A DNA stretch of 64,000 bases from Polaromonas sp. UBA4122 (GTDB lineage: Bacteria > Pseudomonadota > Gammaproteobacteria > Burkholderiales > Burkholderiaceae_C): contig DFWY01000033.1 in the NCBI GenBank assembly GCA_002381615.1, forward strand, positions 12,465 through 76,464, read 5' to 3'. Made by a program: the position numbers and the translations under genes. The notes beneath the pieces are model-generated. The model searched no databases, was not told the origin of the DNA, and was given only the letters and a program-made list of their open reading frames with translations. Every line of letters begins with the position of its first letter. Within the stretch, counting starts at the first letter, position 1. This document shows positions 35,822 through 46,800 of this stretch, piece after piece.

Positions 35822-38116
35822 TCAGGCGATCTTGAATCGGGACACCGACTGACGCAGTTCTTCCGCCATGCGTGAAAGATCACGCACCTGCTGCGCCGTG
35901 GAACGAGTACCTTCTCCCGTCTGCTCCGTCACTGCAAAAATGTGCTGGATGTTGCCTGCCACCACGTTGGCCGATGCAGCTTCCCTGGATGCAGTACTGG
36001 AAATCTGCTCAATCAGATCCGCAAGGCGCCGCGACACCTGGTCAATTTCGGTCAGCGCCGTACCGGCGTTATCGGACAGCTTGGCCCCTTCGACCACCCC
36101 ATGGGTGGACCGTTCCATAGCAGCTACCGCGTCCTGGGTATCGGTCTGAATCGCTTTCACCAGGGCCGAAATCTGGCGCGTTGCATCTGCGGAACGTTCA
36201 GCCAGTCGCTGCACCTCCTCCGCAACCACCGAGAAGCCTCGTCCGGCTTCACCGGCCGACGCCGCCTGAATGGCAGCGTTAAGAGCCAAAACGTTGGTCT
36301 GCTCGGTAATGTCGGAAATCAGCTCGGTAATCTCCCCAATCTCTTGCGATGATTCACCCAGTCGTTTAATCCGTTTGGAGGTATCCTGAATCTGGTCACG
36401 GATGAAGTTCATACCACCGATGGCATTCTGCACAGCCTGCAGGCCAGATTCAGCGGCTGTCAGCGACTGACGCGCCACTTGAGAAGATTCCTGCGCCTGG
36501 GTAGACACTTCGTTGATTCGAGAAGCCATGTCGAGCACCGACTGGCCGGTTTCGCGAATCTCTCGCAGTTGCTCGGTAGACGCTGCCAACAGCTCCGTGG
36601 AGGTGCTCTCCACCTGCGCCGTCGTCTGCGCCACCCGTGTAACCGTACTTTGCACGTTACCCACCAGCTGGCGCAACTCCTCCACCGTGTAGTTCACCGA
36701 GTCGGCAATAGCGCCGGTAATATCCTCGGTCACGGTCGCTTCCTGCGTTAGGTCACCCTCAGCCACTGCCTGCAACTCGTTCATCAAACGCAAAATGGCG
36801 GCTTGGTTGGCGTCGTTAACGCGCTTGGCGTCATGCTCCTGGCCTTTGGCTTCCAGCCGCTGACTTTCAGCAATACCCTGGCGTTGCCGGCTTTCCAGAA
36901 CCTGCAAGCGGGCCAAGCCGGCCGCGCAAAGCAGCGCGAAAGCTGCCGCCACCACCAAGGTCGTCAGCGCAGCCGCGCTCAGGCCAGCCTGGGCAGAAAG
37001 CTTACCCTGCAAATCCTCAAGACCACGGCGCAGAGGCTCGCTGTCCGCAATGATCGAAGACTGGGCTTCGCGGGCCGAAACCAGACCCTGCAAGTTGCCC
37101 AAAATGGCACCAGCCTGCACCCGCGTTTGCTCATAAAGCGCCATCAGGGCATCCAGTCGCTCGCGGGTCTGGGGGTCTTTGGAACCGCTCAAGCGCAACT
37201 CAGCGCTGCCGTCCTGCAGGCCTTGCGCAATCTCCTTGAACGAGTTCAAGTCCTTACCCAGCAGAAACACCGCCTCGGGGCTCACGCCTTCCATGGTCAG
37301 GAACTCGTTGGCAGACTTACCAATGCGCTGAGTCAACATCACCAGCTGGCCAGCCGCTGAAATTTCTGCCGGTGCCGCATTTTGCTGGAGCTTGAGCGAC
37401 GACACGGTTTCTGCAATTTCCAGCAAATCCGAAGATTGGCGGTTAATGGTGCGCAAAGCGTTACCCACCTGTGTCAGGATGTTTTGCTGACCCATAACTG
37501 TTTTTGCATTTTTCTCGGCCCGCTCCATGAAGGGGGTGACCTTTTCCACATCGGGCTGCAATTTGTCGCTAACCGGGACCAGGTTCAAACTGGCCTCGCC
37601 GACCTTCAGGCCTCGCACGGATTTGGCCAGTACATCAGCGCTTTCGCGCACCTCGGGGAAGGCCTGGGCGCTGCCCACCAGGGCCTGCGATACCGATTTC
37701 GCCAGTCGCTGCGACTGCATCAGGGACTGACCGGTTGCCTCCAACTGCTGAGCCACTTTGTGCGCCTGATTCAGTGCCAGAAAGGTCACCGTACCCAGTA
37801 CCACCACCGCCAAAGCCAGCAAAGTCACCAAAATGACGATGTGCCGATCGAGGGTTCGGCGGCCGAGCAAGGGAAGCGTCAGCAGGTCGGGACTTTCAAT
37901 CGGCGCACCTTCTTCAGCGGTCGCCATGCGGCTTGGCGCAAGAGAGTCCTCCTTGGCGTCCCTCTGACGGATGGCTGCGGTGTTGAGAGATGCTTCATCC
38001 ATGGCACCGGTATCCAGGGGATCACCCGGCATGCCTAAGGATGCCATATCCATGCTGTCTTCAGGCTGGACAAACTTGGTTTCAAATTGCTTGTGGATAT
38101 TTTCAATAACAGACAT
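35822..38116 (-). CDS. pilJ: Type IV pili methyl-accepting chemoreceptor PilJ
   Basis: This 764-residue transmembrane receptor has TM1 near residues 86-110 (HIVILVTLLALAVVVLGTVT), a helical periplasmic PilJ domain, and TM2 near 375-400. A HAMP-like linker and the cytoplasmic signalling hairpin follow, with EQTNVLALNAAIQAA and AGRGFSVVAEEVQRLAERS. It senses surface contact or pilin state and couples to ChpA through the CheW-like PilI encoded upstream. Confidence 0.93.
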   Translation of the reverse strand: MSVIENIHKQFETKFVQPEDSMDMASLGMPGDPLDTGAMDEASLNTAAIRQRDAKEDSLAPSRMATAEEGAPIESPDLLTLPLLGRRTLDRHIVILVTLLALAVVVLGTVTFLALNQAHKVAQQLEATGQSLMQSQRLAKSVSQALVGSAQAFPEVRESADVLAKSVRGLKVGEASLNLVPVSDKLQPDVEKVTPFMERAEKNAKTVMGQQNILTQVGNALRTINRQSSDLLEIAETVSSLKLQQNAAPAEISAAGQLVMLTQRIGKSANEFLTMEGVSPEAVFLLGKDLNSFKEIAQGLQDGSAELRLSGSKDPQTRERLDALMALYEQTRVQAGAILGNLQGLVSAREAQSSIIADSEPLRRGLEDLQGKLSAQAGLSAAALTTLVVAAAFALLCAAGLARLQVLESRQRQGIAESQRLEAKGQEHDAKRVNDANQAAILRLMNELQAVAEGDLTQEATVTEDITGAIADSVNYTVEELRQLVGNVQSTVTRVAQTTAQVESTSTELLAASTEQLREIRETGQSVLDMASRINEVSTQAQESSQVARQSLTAAESGLQAVQNAIGGMNFIRDQIQDTSKRIKRLGESSQEIGEITELISDITEQTNVLALNAAIQAASAGEAGRGFSVVAEEVQRLAERSADATRQISALVKAIQTDTQDAVAAMERSTHGVVEGAKLSDNAGTALTEIDQVSRRLADLIEQISSTASREAASANVVAGNIQHIFAVTEQTGEGTRSTAQQVRDLSRMAEELRQSVSRFKIA

Positions 38117-38152
38117 GGTGAGCCTTCCGGGAGAAACGGGGGACAGGGTGCG

Positions 38153-38683
38153 CTAGGCGCCTATCGTCAAAAAACGAGCTTGTTGAGCAAGCAACTGAAG
38201 GTTAATTTCCTGCCAGGTTGCGCCGTTGAGGTCAACATACTGATGACCAAAAAATTCGGGTGCATCGGGCGCTTTTTCTGAAAAGTCGCTAAACGCGTCC
38301 TGTTTTCGCAGCCCAGCCAGCTTGTCGATCAACAAGGCGCAATTAACATCGAGCGCGCTATTGAGCGCGACGAGCCTTGAGTCTGAGTAAGCGAGTTCAT
38401 TTTTCAGTGTGGGGGCCTGGCCGCTAACGTAACTTGCCAAGTCAACGATACCAAACAAACCGCCCCGCAAATTGGCAACGCCGACGAACCAGGCTTGGGT
38501 ATATGGGACCGGCTGCGCGCTGACCCACGGAAAAATTTCACCGGACTGGCTCAGGGGAAACAGGTATTTCCTTTCACCGGCCTCCACGGCCAACCAGGAC
38601 GCGGCAACGCCTTGCGTCCGCGCAATCTGCAACCTTTCGGCCAAGCGGGTTTGTAGCTCCCTGAGAGCTTGTCTGTTCGCCAT
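38153..38683 (-). CDS. pilI: CheW-like adaptor PilI
   Basis: The 176-residue CheW domain protein links PilJ to the ChpA kinase. The fold is visible as WLAVEAGERKYLFPLSQSGEIFP, cut at its core, followed by the NLRGGLFGIVDLASYV strand-turn and a C-terminal half with DVNCALLIDKLAGL. It lies between pilH and pilJ with short gaps, so it is almost certainly co-transcribed. Confidence 0.9.
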   Translation of the reverse strand: MANRQALRELQTRLAERLQIARTQGVAASWLAVEAGERKYLFPLSQSGEIFPWVSAQPVPYTQAWFVGVANLRGGLFGIVDLASYVSGQAPTLKNELAYSDSRLVALNSALDVNCALLIDKLAGLRKQDAFSDFSEKAPDAPEFFGHQYVDLNGATWQEINLQLLAQQARFLTIGA

Positions 38684-38705
38684 GCTTTAGTTTTATGCCA
38701 GCAAA

Positions 38706-39071
38706 TCAGCCAATGGCTTTGATTTTGGCCACCAATTCAGCAGCATCCACAGGCTTGGTGATGTAGTCGCGAGCGCCTTGACGCATGCCCCATACCCGGT
38801 CGGTTTCCTGAGTTTTGCTGGTGCACATCACGATGGGGATGTCGGAATAAAGAGGGTCACGCGCAATGGCACGCGTTAACTGAAAGCCGTTTTGCCCAGG
38901 CATCACCACATCCATGAGGATCAGTTCAGGTTTGTCTTCTGCTAGGCGGCGAAAGGCATCTTCCGCATTTTCTGCGGTTTTGACTGTATAGCCATTTTTG
39001 ACCAGCAGATCGGTCAGAAACATCAATTCGGTTTTGGAGTCGTCAACTACCAGTATTTTTTTAATTGCCAT
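38706..39071 (-). CDS. pilH: Response regulator PilH (single receiver domain)
   Basis: The 121-residue CheY-like protein has phospho-acceptor aspartate in LILMDVVMPGQNG, acidic pocket VVDDSK, the threonine/serine in MCTSK and the lysine in ITKPVD. The ATG at 39071 has AAGGA at a suitable distance; an ATG 9 nt upstream overlaps the pilG stop. PilH tunes pilus retraction in the Pil-Chp pathway. Confidence 0.9.
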   Translation of the reverse strand: MAIKKILVVDDSKTELMFLTDLLVKNGYTVKTAENAEDAFRRLAEDKPELILMDVVMPGQNGFQLTRAIARDPLYSDIPIVMCTSKTQETDRVWGMRQGARDYITKPVDAAELVAKIKAIG

Positions 39072-39076
39072 CACAC

Positions 39077-39532
39077 TCATCCTTGTTTTGCACTGCCAAG
39101 CGCCTGAACGGTTTGCAGCAGTTGGTCTTTGGTAAAAGGCTTGGTCAGGTAGTCTTGTGAACCCACCATGCGACCACGAGCCTTGTCGAAAACGCCGTCC
39201 TTGGAGGACAGCATCACAATGGGAACACTCGAAAATTTCACATTGCGTTTGATAATTGCACAGGTTTGATAACCGTCCAGACGGGGCATCAAAATGTCAC
39301 AAAAAATCAGGTCGGGCTCATAGTCATTGACCTTTGACAAGGCATCGAACCCGTCCTCAGCCAGCAATACTTCATGCCCACCCTGCTTCAGGAAAATCTC
39401 GGCGCTACGCCTGATGGTGTTGCTGTCATCAATGACCAAAACCTTCAATCCGGAACTGGGAATGCTCACTGCCTTTGCTCCTCTTTTTGCAGGCCCCGAA
39501 GCGGTAGTGCTGGGCTGCGACTGTTCAGGCAA
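39077..39532 (-). CDS. pilG: Response regulator PilG (single receiver domain)
   Basis: The 151-residue CheY-like protein has a disordered 28-residue N-terminal extension, then a receiver domain with VIDDSNTIRRSAE, aspartate in LIFCDILMPRLDG and lysine in YLTKPF. It drives pilus extension in the pathway. It is the first chemosensory gene after rubredoxin, and its stop lies just before the pilH start. Confidence 0.92.
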   Translation of the reverse strand: MPEQSQPSTTASGPAKRGAKAVSIPSSGLKVLVIDDSNTIRRSAEIFLKQGGHEVLLAEDGFDALSKVNDYEPDLIFCDILMPRLDGYQTCAIIKRNVKFSSVPIVMLSSKDGVFDKARGRMVGSQDYLTKPFTKDQLLQTVQALGSAKQG

Positions 39533-39544
39533 GTGCCCAAACGC

Positions 39545-39706
39545 TTATAGCTGAACCATTTCGAAATCTTCTTTGCGCGCCCCACATTCCGGACAGGTCC
39601 AGTTCATGGGTACTTGAGCCCATGGCGTCCCCGCGGCAATGCCATGTTCGGGCGCACCAACAGCTTCGTCATAAATCCACCCACAAATTAAACACATCCA
39701 CGTCAT
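39545..39706 (-). CDS. rubA: Rubredoxin
   Basis: This 53-residue iron protein has two cysteine pairs, CLICG at residues 5-9 and CPECG at about 38-42, forming the FeS4 site. The typical WIYDEA and PW segments lie between them. It transfers single electrons in the cytoplasm. It ends 12 nt before pilG, the conserved order in many beta- and gammaproteobacteria. Both cysteine pairs are intact and the length is usual. Confidence 0.95.
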   Translation of the reverse strand: MTWMCLICGWIYDEAVGAPEHGIAAGTPWAQVPMNWTCPECGARKEDFEMVQL

Positions 39707-39800
39707 TGATTGAATCACAGCTTAAGTTGCCTTCGAATAGAATGCAACAATTGTATCGATGCGGCGTTGCTTATTCGCTTACAGGGCAAAATCGCAGCTT

Positions 39801-40766
39801 ATGGCAAACCCCAATACCCTTCAACTGGAAAGTCGGCAACTCCAAGTCGAGGCCAGCGACGCGTCACCGGCATGTGTCATGACATTCAATGCCAACGACC
39901 CGAGCGGCGCGGGCGGCCTGACCGCTGATATCACGGCCATCGTATCGGCCGGTGCGCACGCGCTGGCTGTCGTGACCGGTGCCTACGTGCGCGACACGGC
40001 CGAAATTTTCGACCACTTTTCGTTTGACGAAGAAGCCGTGACCGACCAGGCGCGTCACGCGCTGGAAGACATGCCGGTCTCGGCCATCAAGGTGGGTTTT
40101 GTAGGCAGCCCGGAAAACATAAGTACCATTGCCGAAATCGCATCGGATTACGCAGAGGTACCGCTTGTCGCTTACATGCCCAGCCTTTCCTGGTGGGATG
40201 AAAGCGAGATTGACAGCTACCTCGATGCCTTTCGCGAGTTGATGCTGCCACAGACCACCGTATTGGTCGGCAACCACAGCAGCCTGTGGCGCTGGTTGCT
40301 ACCCGACTGGTCTGGCGAGCGCAGCCCTTCGGCCCGGGACATTGCCAAGGCCGCCGCCGATCTGGGCGTGCCCTACACGCTGGTCACCGGTATTCCGCTG
40401 CCCGATCAGTTCATTGACAACGTGCTGGCCACGCCGCAAACCGTGCTGTACAGCGAAAAATTCGAGCGCTTTGAGGCCACTTTTTCCGGCGCAGGGGAAA
40501 CGCTGTCTGCCGCCCTGACGGCCTTGCTGGCCAACGGCCATGACCTGCAGGCGGCTACCGCGGAAGCGTTGACCTATCTGGACCACAGCCTGGATGCCGG
40601 TTTTCACCCCGGCATGGGCAACATCGTGCCTGACCGCCTGTTTTGGGCGCAAACCGATGTCGACGCTGAAGAATCCGACGATGAAGCGGGCGACACATAC
40701 GGTGATGCCTCGCTGACTTTGAATCATCCTTTTGACCTACCTCCCAATGGAACCACTAAACATTAA
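39801..40766 (+). CDS. thiD: Hydroxymethylpyrimidine/phosphomethylpyrimidine kinase
   Basis: About 321 residues of the ribokinase fold. The substrate and phosphate motif [19 protein letters not shown] is near residue 30, and the C-terminal [16 protein letters not shown] segment carries the anion-hole region (usually GTGDTL). It phosphorylates HMP for thiamine. An acidic C-terminal tail ([14 protein letters not shown]) is longer than in enterobacterial ThiD. hemL follows at 19 nt. Confidence 0.88.
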   Translation: MANPNTLQLESRQLQVEASDASPACVMTFNANDPSGAGGLTADITAIVSAGAHALAVVTGAYVRDTAEIFDHFSFDEEAVTDQARHALEDMPVSAIKVGFVGSPENISTIAEIASDYAEVPLVAYMPSLSWWDESEIDSYLDAFRELMLPQTTVLVGNHSSLWRWLLPDWSGERSPSARDIAKAAADLGVPYTLVTGIPLPDQFIDNVLATPQTVLYSEKFERFEATFSGAGETLSAALTALLANGHDLQAATAEALTYLDHSLDAGFHPGMGNIVPDRLFWAQTDVDAEESDDEAGDTYGDASLTLNHPFDLPPNGTTKH

Positions 40767-40785
40767 GTCCGCTACAAACCCTAGT

Positions 40786-42078
40786 ATGTCCCGAAACACC
40801 GCCCTGTTTGAGCGGGCCAAAAAACTGATTCCCGGCGGCGTCAATTCGCCGGTTCGCGCCTTCAAGGCGGTGGGCGGCACGCCGCGCTTTGTGCAGCGCG
40901 CGCAGGGCGCCTACTTTTGGGACGCGGACGGCCAGCGCTATATCGACTATATCGGCTCCTGGGGGCCGATGATTCTGGGACACGGGCATCCGGCGGTGGT
41001 TGAAGCCGTCCAGAAAGCCGTGCTCGAAGGGTTCTCCTACGGTGCGCCAACCGAGCGCGAAGTGGAACTGGCCGAAGAAATCGTGCGTCTGGTGCCTTCC
41101 CTCGAAATGGTGCGGCTGGTGAGCTCGGGCACGGAAGCCGCCATGAGCGCGATCCGGCTGGCGCGCGGTGCGACCGGGCGCAGCAAAATCGTCAAGTTCG
41201 AAGGCTGCTACCACGGGCATTCCGACGCCTTGCTGGTGAAAGCCGGCTCGGGCCTGGCCACTTTCGGCAGCCCGACCAGTGCCGGCGTGCCGCCTGAGGT
41301 GGTGCAGCACACCCTGGTGCTGGAATACAACCATTTGGCCCAGCTTGAAGAAGCCTTTGCCCTGTATGGCAGCGAGGTGGCCTGCCTGATCATTGAGCCG
41401 ATTTGCGGCAACATGAATTTTGTGCGCGCCAGCGTTCCTTTCATGAAACGCTGCCGCGAGCTCTGCACCCAGTACGGCGCGCTGCTGGTGTTTGACGAAG
41501 TGATGACCGGCTTTCGCGTGGCCCTCGGCGGCGCGCAAAGCGTTTATGCCCACAGCATTCCCGGCTTCAAGCCCGACATGACAGTGATGGGCAAGGTGAT
41601 TGGTGGCGGCATGCCGCTGGCCGCCTTTGGTGGAACCCGCGCGGTGATGGAGCAACTGGCGCCTTTGGGGGCGGTCTACCAGGCGGGTACGCTGTCGGGC
41701 AACCCGGTGGCGACCGCCTGCGGTCTGGCCACCCTGCACGAAGTCCAGAAACCGGGGTTTTACGAAGCGTTAGGCGCGCGCACGCGCAGCCTGGTCGAGG
41801 GACTGACGCAAGCCGCCAACAAAGCCGGCGTGCCTTTTTGCGGCGACAGCGAAGGCGGTATGTTCGGCTTTTTCCTGCTCGAACAACTCCCGCAAAACTA
41901 CCCTGCCGTCATGCGAACGGACAGCGCGGCGTTTAACCGCTTTTTTCATGCCATGCTGGACCGCGGCGTGTACTATGCCCCAGCACTCTATGAGGCCGGC
42001 TTCGTCAGTTCGGCGCACTCTGCTGCGGATATTGAAGCCACGGTGGACGCCGCTGCGCAGTTTTTTGCCGATCACTGA
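40786..42078 (+). CDS. hemL: Glutamate-1-semialdehyde 2,1-aminomutase
   Basis: This 430-residue PLP enzyme makes 5-aminolevulinate for heme. The N terminus [20 protein letters not shown] and [15 protein letters not shown] are typical; the PLP lysine is in [10 protein letters not shown] (about residue 268). The ATG at 40786 is chosen because upstream ATGs run into thiD and add non-family sequence. It is in the same direction as thiD and likely co-transcribed. Confidence 0.95.
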   Translation: MSRNTALFERAKKLIPGGVNSPVRAFKAVGGTPRFVQRAQGAYFWDADGQRYIDYIGSWGPMILGHGHPAVVEAVQKAVLEGFSYGAPTEREVELAEEIVRLVPSLEMVRLVSSGTEAAMSAIRLARGATGRSKIVKFEGCYHGHSDALLVKAGSGLATFGSPTSAGVPPEVVQHTLVLEYNHLAQLEEAFALYGSEVACLIIEPICGNMNFVRASVPFMKRCRELCTQYGALLVFDEVMTGFRVALGGAQSVYAHSIPGFKPDMTVMGKVIGGGMPLAAFGGTRAVMEQLAPLGAVYQAGTLSGNPVATACGLATLHEVQKPGFYEALGARTRSLVEGLTQAANKAGVPFCGDSEGGMFGFFLLEQLPQNYPAVMRTDSAAFNRFFHAMLDRGVYYAPALYEAGFVSSAHSAADIEATVDAAAQFFADH

Positions 42079-42134
42079 GCCGCCAGTCAGTCAGCCAGCA
42101 TCCGGCTCCCGGGTCACCCGGAATGCCGTGAAAT

Positions 42135-42188
42135 GCTATAAATTAAATAGCTGCTCGCATCCATCCCCTAAGGGTTTGGCACTGTTTT
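42135..42188 (+). repeat. Dispersed GCTAT/ATAGC repeat after hemL
   Basis: GCTATAAATTAAATAGC followed by TGCTCGCATCC, CCCTAAGGG and a TTTGGCACTGTTTTT end. It lies in the gap between convergent hemL and purH. The T-rich end after the arm suggests it could also terminate transcription. Confidence 0.7.
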
Positions 42189-42245
42189 TAATCATGAAAA
42201 CGTCCGGAAGCATGCAACATGCCTCCGGACCCTGCCCACCTGCCG

Positions 42246-43829
<1,584 letters not shown>

Positions 43830-43937
43830 GTGAATCATTTCAGGGGCGGCGGGCGGGGTTGCGTTCATTTTTGTCTTTTCAAAAAATTGCAGGTTCGAAG
43901 AAGCCCGAACGGCGAGTGGAGAGAACGGGCTATGGAA

Positions 43938-44174
43938 TTATTTGATGAGCTTGTGATCAACCAGTTTTTTGCGCAGGGTGTTGCGGTTCAGGCCCAGCCA
44001 TTCGGCGGCGCGCGACTGGTTTTGCTCGGCATGTTCCATGACCACTTCCAGCAGGGGTTTTTCAACCACGCGGACCATCATGTCGTACATGCCATCGGGG
44101 TCGGTCCCGCGCAGGTCCTTGAAATAGCCTTCCAGGCTGGTGCGTACGCACTCTTCTATGTGTTTCTTGCTCAT
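43938..44174 (-). CDS. fis: Fis-family nucleoid/DNA-binding protein
   Basis: The 78-residue protein has the C-terminal Fis helix-turn-helix (SRAAEWLGLNRNTLRKKL) and an N-terminal activation region. It bends DNA and regulates many promoters. Its ATG overlaps the dusB stop by 4 nt, the conserved dusB-fis operon of proteobacteria, so it is co-expressed with dusB. Confidence 0.95.
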   Translation of the reverse strand: MSKKHIEECVRTSLEGYFKDLRGTDPDGMYDMMVRVVEKPLLEVVMEHAEQNQSRAAEWLGLNRNTLRKKLVDHKLIK

Positions 44175-45271
44175 GCAGCAGCTTCCTCCTGATTTTTATC
44201 CTTGTCCATCCATACCTGCACGGGCCCGCCCCGGCTGTCTTTTCTCGGCCCCATTTCCGTATCTGTGTCTGTGTCTGCCGGGATACGGTCCATCCGCTCA
44301 CCCAGGCCTTCAAAAAAATCACCGACGGCCTGCAGCTGCGCTTCGCAGTCTTCTAGCAGGTTTATCTGCGAACGAAACGCTTCACCGCCTGGCAAGGTCT
44401 TCACATACCAGCCGATGTGCTTGCGCGCCATGCGTACGCCGGTGTACTCGCCATACAGAGCGTAGTGGTCCAGCAAATGATCGAGCAGCAGGCGTTTGAC
44501 TTCAGCCACCAGCGGCGGCGCCAGGTGCGTGCCGGTGGCCATGAAATGCGCCACCTCGCGGAAAATCCAGGGCCGTCCCTGCGCCGCGCGGCCAATCATC
44601 ACGGCATCGGCACCGGTGTAAGCGAGCACATCACGGGCCTTTTCGGGGCTGTTGATGTCGCCGTTGGCCACCACCGGAATGCGCAGCGCTGCCTTCACCG
44701 CGGCGATCGTGTCGTATTCGGCAAATCCCTTGTAACCCTGCTCACGCGTGCGGCCATGCACGGTGACCATCTGCACCCCGGCGCCTTCAGCTGCGCGCGC
44801 AATCGTCACCGCATTTTTGTGACCTTGGGCCCAGCCTGTGCGCATTTTGAGCGTAACGGGAACGTTGTGCGGCGCGCAGGCCGCGACCACCGCCTCCACA
44901 ATCTGCAGCGCCAGCGTCTCGTCCTGCATCAGGGCGGACCCGGCCCACTTGTTGCATACCTTCTTGGCCGGGCAACCCATGTTGATGTCGATGATTTGCG
45001 CGCCGCGATCCACGTTATACGCCGCGGCTTCAGCCATCATTTGTGCGTCGGTGCCGGCAATCTGCACCGCAATCGGCGCGGTTTCGCCTTCATGGTTGGC
45101 ACGGCGCGAGGTCTTCAGGGTGTCCCACAAATCGCGACGCGAAGTCACCATTTCGCTGACCGCATAACCCGCCCCCAGCTTTTTGCACAGCTGGCGGAAC
45201 GGCCGATCCGTCACACCAGCCATGGGCGCGACAAACAGCTTGTTTGTCAAAGCGTAGGGACCGATGTTCAT
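44171..45271 (-). CDS. dusB: tRNA-dihydrouridine synthase B
   Basis: The 366-residue FMN enzyme reduces uridines in the tRNA D-loop. The N-terminal APMAGVTDRPFR and the catalytic cysteine in INMGCPAKKVCNK (about residue 103) are intact, as is GADAVMIGRAAQGRPW. The C terminus has an extra 35-residue hydrophilic tail containing a DTDTDT run. It overlaps fis by 4 nt and leads the operon. Confidence 0.93.
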   Translation of the reverse strand: MNIGPYALTNKLFVAPMAGVTDRPFRQLCKKLGAGYAVSEMVTSRRDLWDTLKTSRRANHEGETAPIAVQIAGTDAQMMAEAAAYNVDRGAQIIDINMGCPAKKVCNKWAGSALMQDETLALQIVEAVVAACAPHNVPVTLKMRTGWAQGHKNAVTIARAAEGAGVQMVTVHGRTREQGYKGFAEYDTIAAVKAALRIPVVANGDINSPEKARDVLAYTGADAVMIGRAAQGRPWIFREVAHFMATGTHLAPPLVAEVKRLLLDHLLDHYALYGEYTGVRMARKHIGWYVKTLPGGEAFRSQINLLEDCEAQLQAVGDFFEGLGERMDRIPADTDTDTEMGPRKDSRGGPVQVWMDKDKNQEEAAA

Positions 45272-45426
45272 GAAAAGTGGGGGGAGTTCTGGTTGCCGAA
45301 AAGCGAGCCATGATTGTAACTGCCCGAAATTTCAGCAATTGAAATTTGCCTGCTGAGGTGCACATCCTGCTGACAGGGCGTGCCCTGCAGCGTTGCCTAT
45401 ACTTGGCCCTTTATGCTCGGACACCT

Positions 45427-45909
45427 ATGGAAGCCTGGATCCACCACCTTTTAGATCTGCTGGCCTTGCCAGAATTTGGTCTGAGCACGGTGTTTGTGGT
45501 GTCCTTCATCTCCGCGACCCTGCTGCCGCTGGGTTCCGAACCCGTGGTGTTCGGGCTTGTCAAACTCAACCCCGCCCTGTTCTGGTCGACAATTCTGGTG
45601 GCCAGCGCCGGCAATACGCTGGGCGGTGCATTGGACTGGTGGATGGGTTATGGCGCGCACAAGGTGGTGAACAAGTACGCGCATTCATCGCACCATGGTC
45701 GCGCCATCCGATGGCTGGAAAAACTGGGACCCAAAGCCTGCCTGCTGGCCTGGCTGCCGTTGGTGGGAGACCCACTGTGCGCCGTGGCGGGCTGGCTCAA
45801 GTTTCCCTTCTGGCCCTGCCTGGCCTACATGGCGATCGGCAAATTTGCGCGCTATTTTTTGATGACGGGCAGTTTGATTTGGGCTTTTCCGGGCGGCTTG
45901 GGAAGCTAG
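45427..45909 (+). CDS. YqaA-family inner-membrane protein (DedA-related)
   Basis: The 160-residue protein has about four transmembrane segments, a conserved LLPLGSEPVVFGL motif near residue 38 and a DWWMGYGAHK loop. The LEKLGPKACLLAWLPLVGDPLC segment, cut at its core, is the family's re-entrant region. It may transport lipids or maintain membrane homeostasis like DedA proteins. Its end overlaps the convergent S4 gene by 4 nt. Confidence 0.85.
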   Translation: MEAWIHHLLDLLALPEFGLSTVFVVSFISATLLPLGSEPVVFGLVKLNPALFWSTILVASAGNTLGGALDWWMGYGAHKVVNKYAHSSHHGRAIRWLEKLGPKACLLAWLPLVGDPLCAVAGWLKFPFWPCLAYMAIGKFARYFLMTGSLIWAFPGGLGS

Positions 45910-46655
45910 AACCGCTCGTGCGGCAGCAAGTAGCGCCACTGGCCGGGCTGCAGTTGGCTCATGGGCACGCGGCCCACGCGTATGCGCTTCATGGACTGCA
46001 CCTTGAGCCCCACGCTTTCGCACATGTAGGCGATCTGCCCGGGTATCTCGCCCTTGAGGGCAAAACGCAGCCGCGCCTCACTCTGCCAGCTCACCTTGGC
46101 TGGCGGCAACAGCACGCCCTTGAAGGTAAAGCCATGGTCAATGCGGTTAAGGCGCTCCAATCCACCGGCTTTGATCTCGCCCGTAACCTCGACCAGCACT
46201 TCATGCTCCAGAACGCTGGCATCTTCCCGGAGCTTGCGCGCCACGCGCCAATCCTGGGTCAATACCACCAGGCCGCTGGCAGCAGTAGCCAGCGGTGTCA
46301 CCAGTTCTGACCCGGAAAAATGTTTTTTGAGCGGGCGGATGCCCGAACGGTCGCTGGGCGACTGGGTGGCGGCCGACAGCAGTTGGGCTGCAGGGACGGC
46401 TTTGCTGTCTGCAGCACCGCCCAAGCCGGCCTCGTAGCCCGCGGGCTTGTGCAGCAACAAGGTCACCGGCGTCAGCGCCAGCACGCTGGCATCTGCGGAC
46501 AGCTCAATGGTCTGATTCTGTACCCGGAATTGAGGTTCCTCTACCACCACGCCATCGACCGTGACCCAGCCGCCTTCGATGTACTGCTCGGCCTCCCGGC
46601 GTGAGCAGGATCGCATCTCGGCGAGGCGTTTGGCGAGGCGTACCGGTTCGGTCAT
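45906..46655 (-). CDS. S4-domain pseudouridine-synthase homologue, probably catalytically inactive
   Basis: This 249-residue protein has an N-terminal S4 RNA-binding domain (SRREAEQYIEGGWVTVDG) and the RsuA/RluB-type fold (HKPAGYEAG, then GLVVLTQDWRVARKL). Where the family has the catalytic R-L-D of GRLDxxTxGL, this sequence reads VTPLATAASGL, so the aspartate is replaced by alanine. It probably binds RNA without making pseudouridine, or is a divergent paralogue. Confidence 0.8.
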   Translation of the reverse strand: MTEPVRLAKRLAEMRSCSRREAEQYIEGGWVTVDGVVVEEPQFRVQNQTIELSADASVLALTPVTLLLHKPAGYEAGLGGAADSKAVPAAQLLSAATQSPSDRSGIRPLKKHFSGSELVTPLATAASGLVVLTQDWRVARKLREDASVLEHEVLVEVTGEIKAGGLERLNRIDHGFTFKGVLLPPAKVSWQSEARLRFALKGEIPGQIAYMCESVGLKVQSMKRIRVGRVPMSQLQPGQWRYLLPHERF

Positions 46656-46699
46656 TGCAGCGTGTGTCCTGGTGAGTCCGGTTGAAATGAAAACTGACC

Positions 46700-46757
46700 G
46701 CTATTAAATAAATAGCTGCTTACGCCCATATCTATTGGGATACAGGCCAAAAATTCT
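46700..46757 (+). repeat. Dispersed GCTAT/ATAGC repeat upstream of the S4 gene
   Basis: GCTATTAAATAAATAGC followed by TGCTTACGCCC, a short spacer and an AGGCCAAAAATTCTT end. It lies between the S4 gene start and the ychF stop. Confidence 0.7.
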
Positions 46758-46800
46758 TATAAAAACAAAACTGTACCGGCATTCGCCCGGCACGGCCCGA

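Noticed and set aside
40756..41739. 327-codon open frame on the minus strand inside hemL
   Set aside because: Antisense to an intact HemL with its PLP lysine; no domain.
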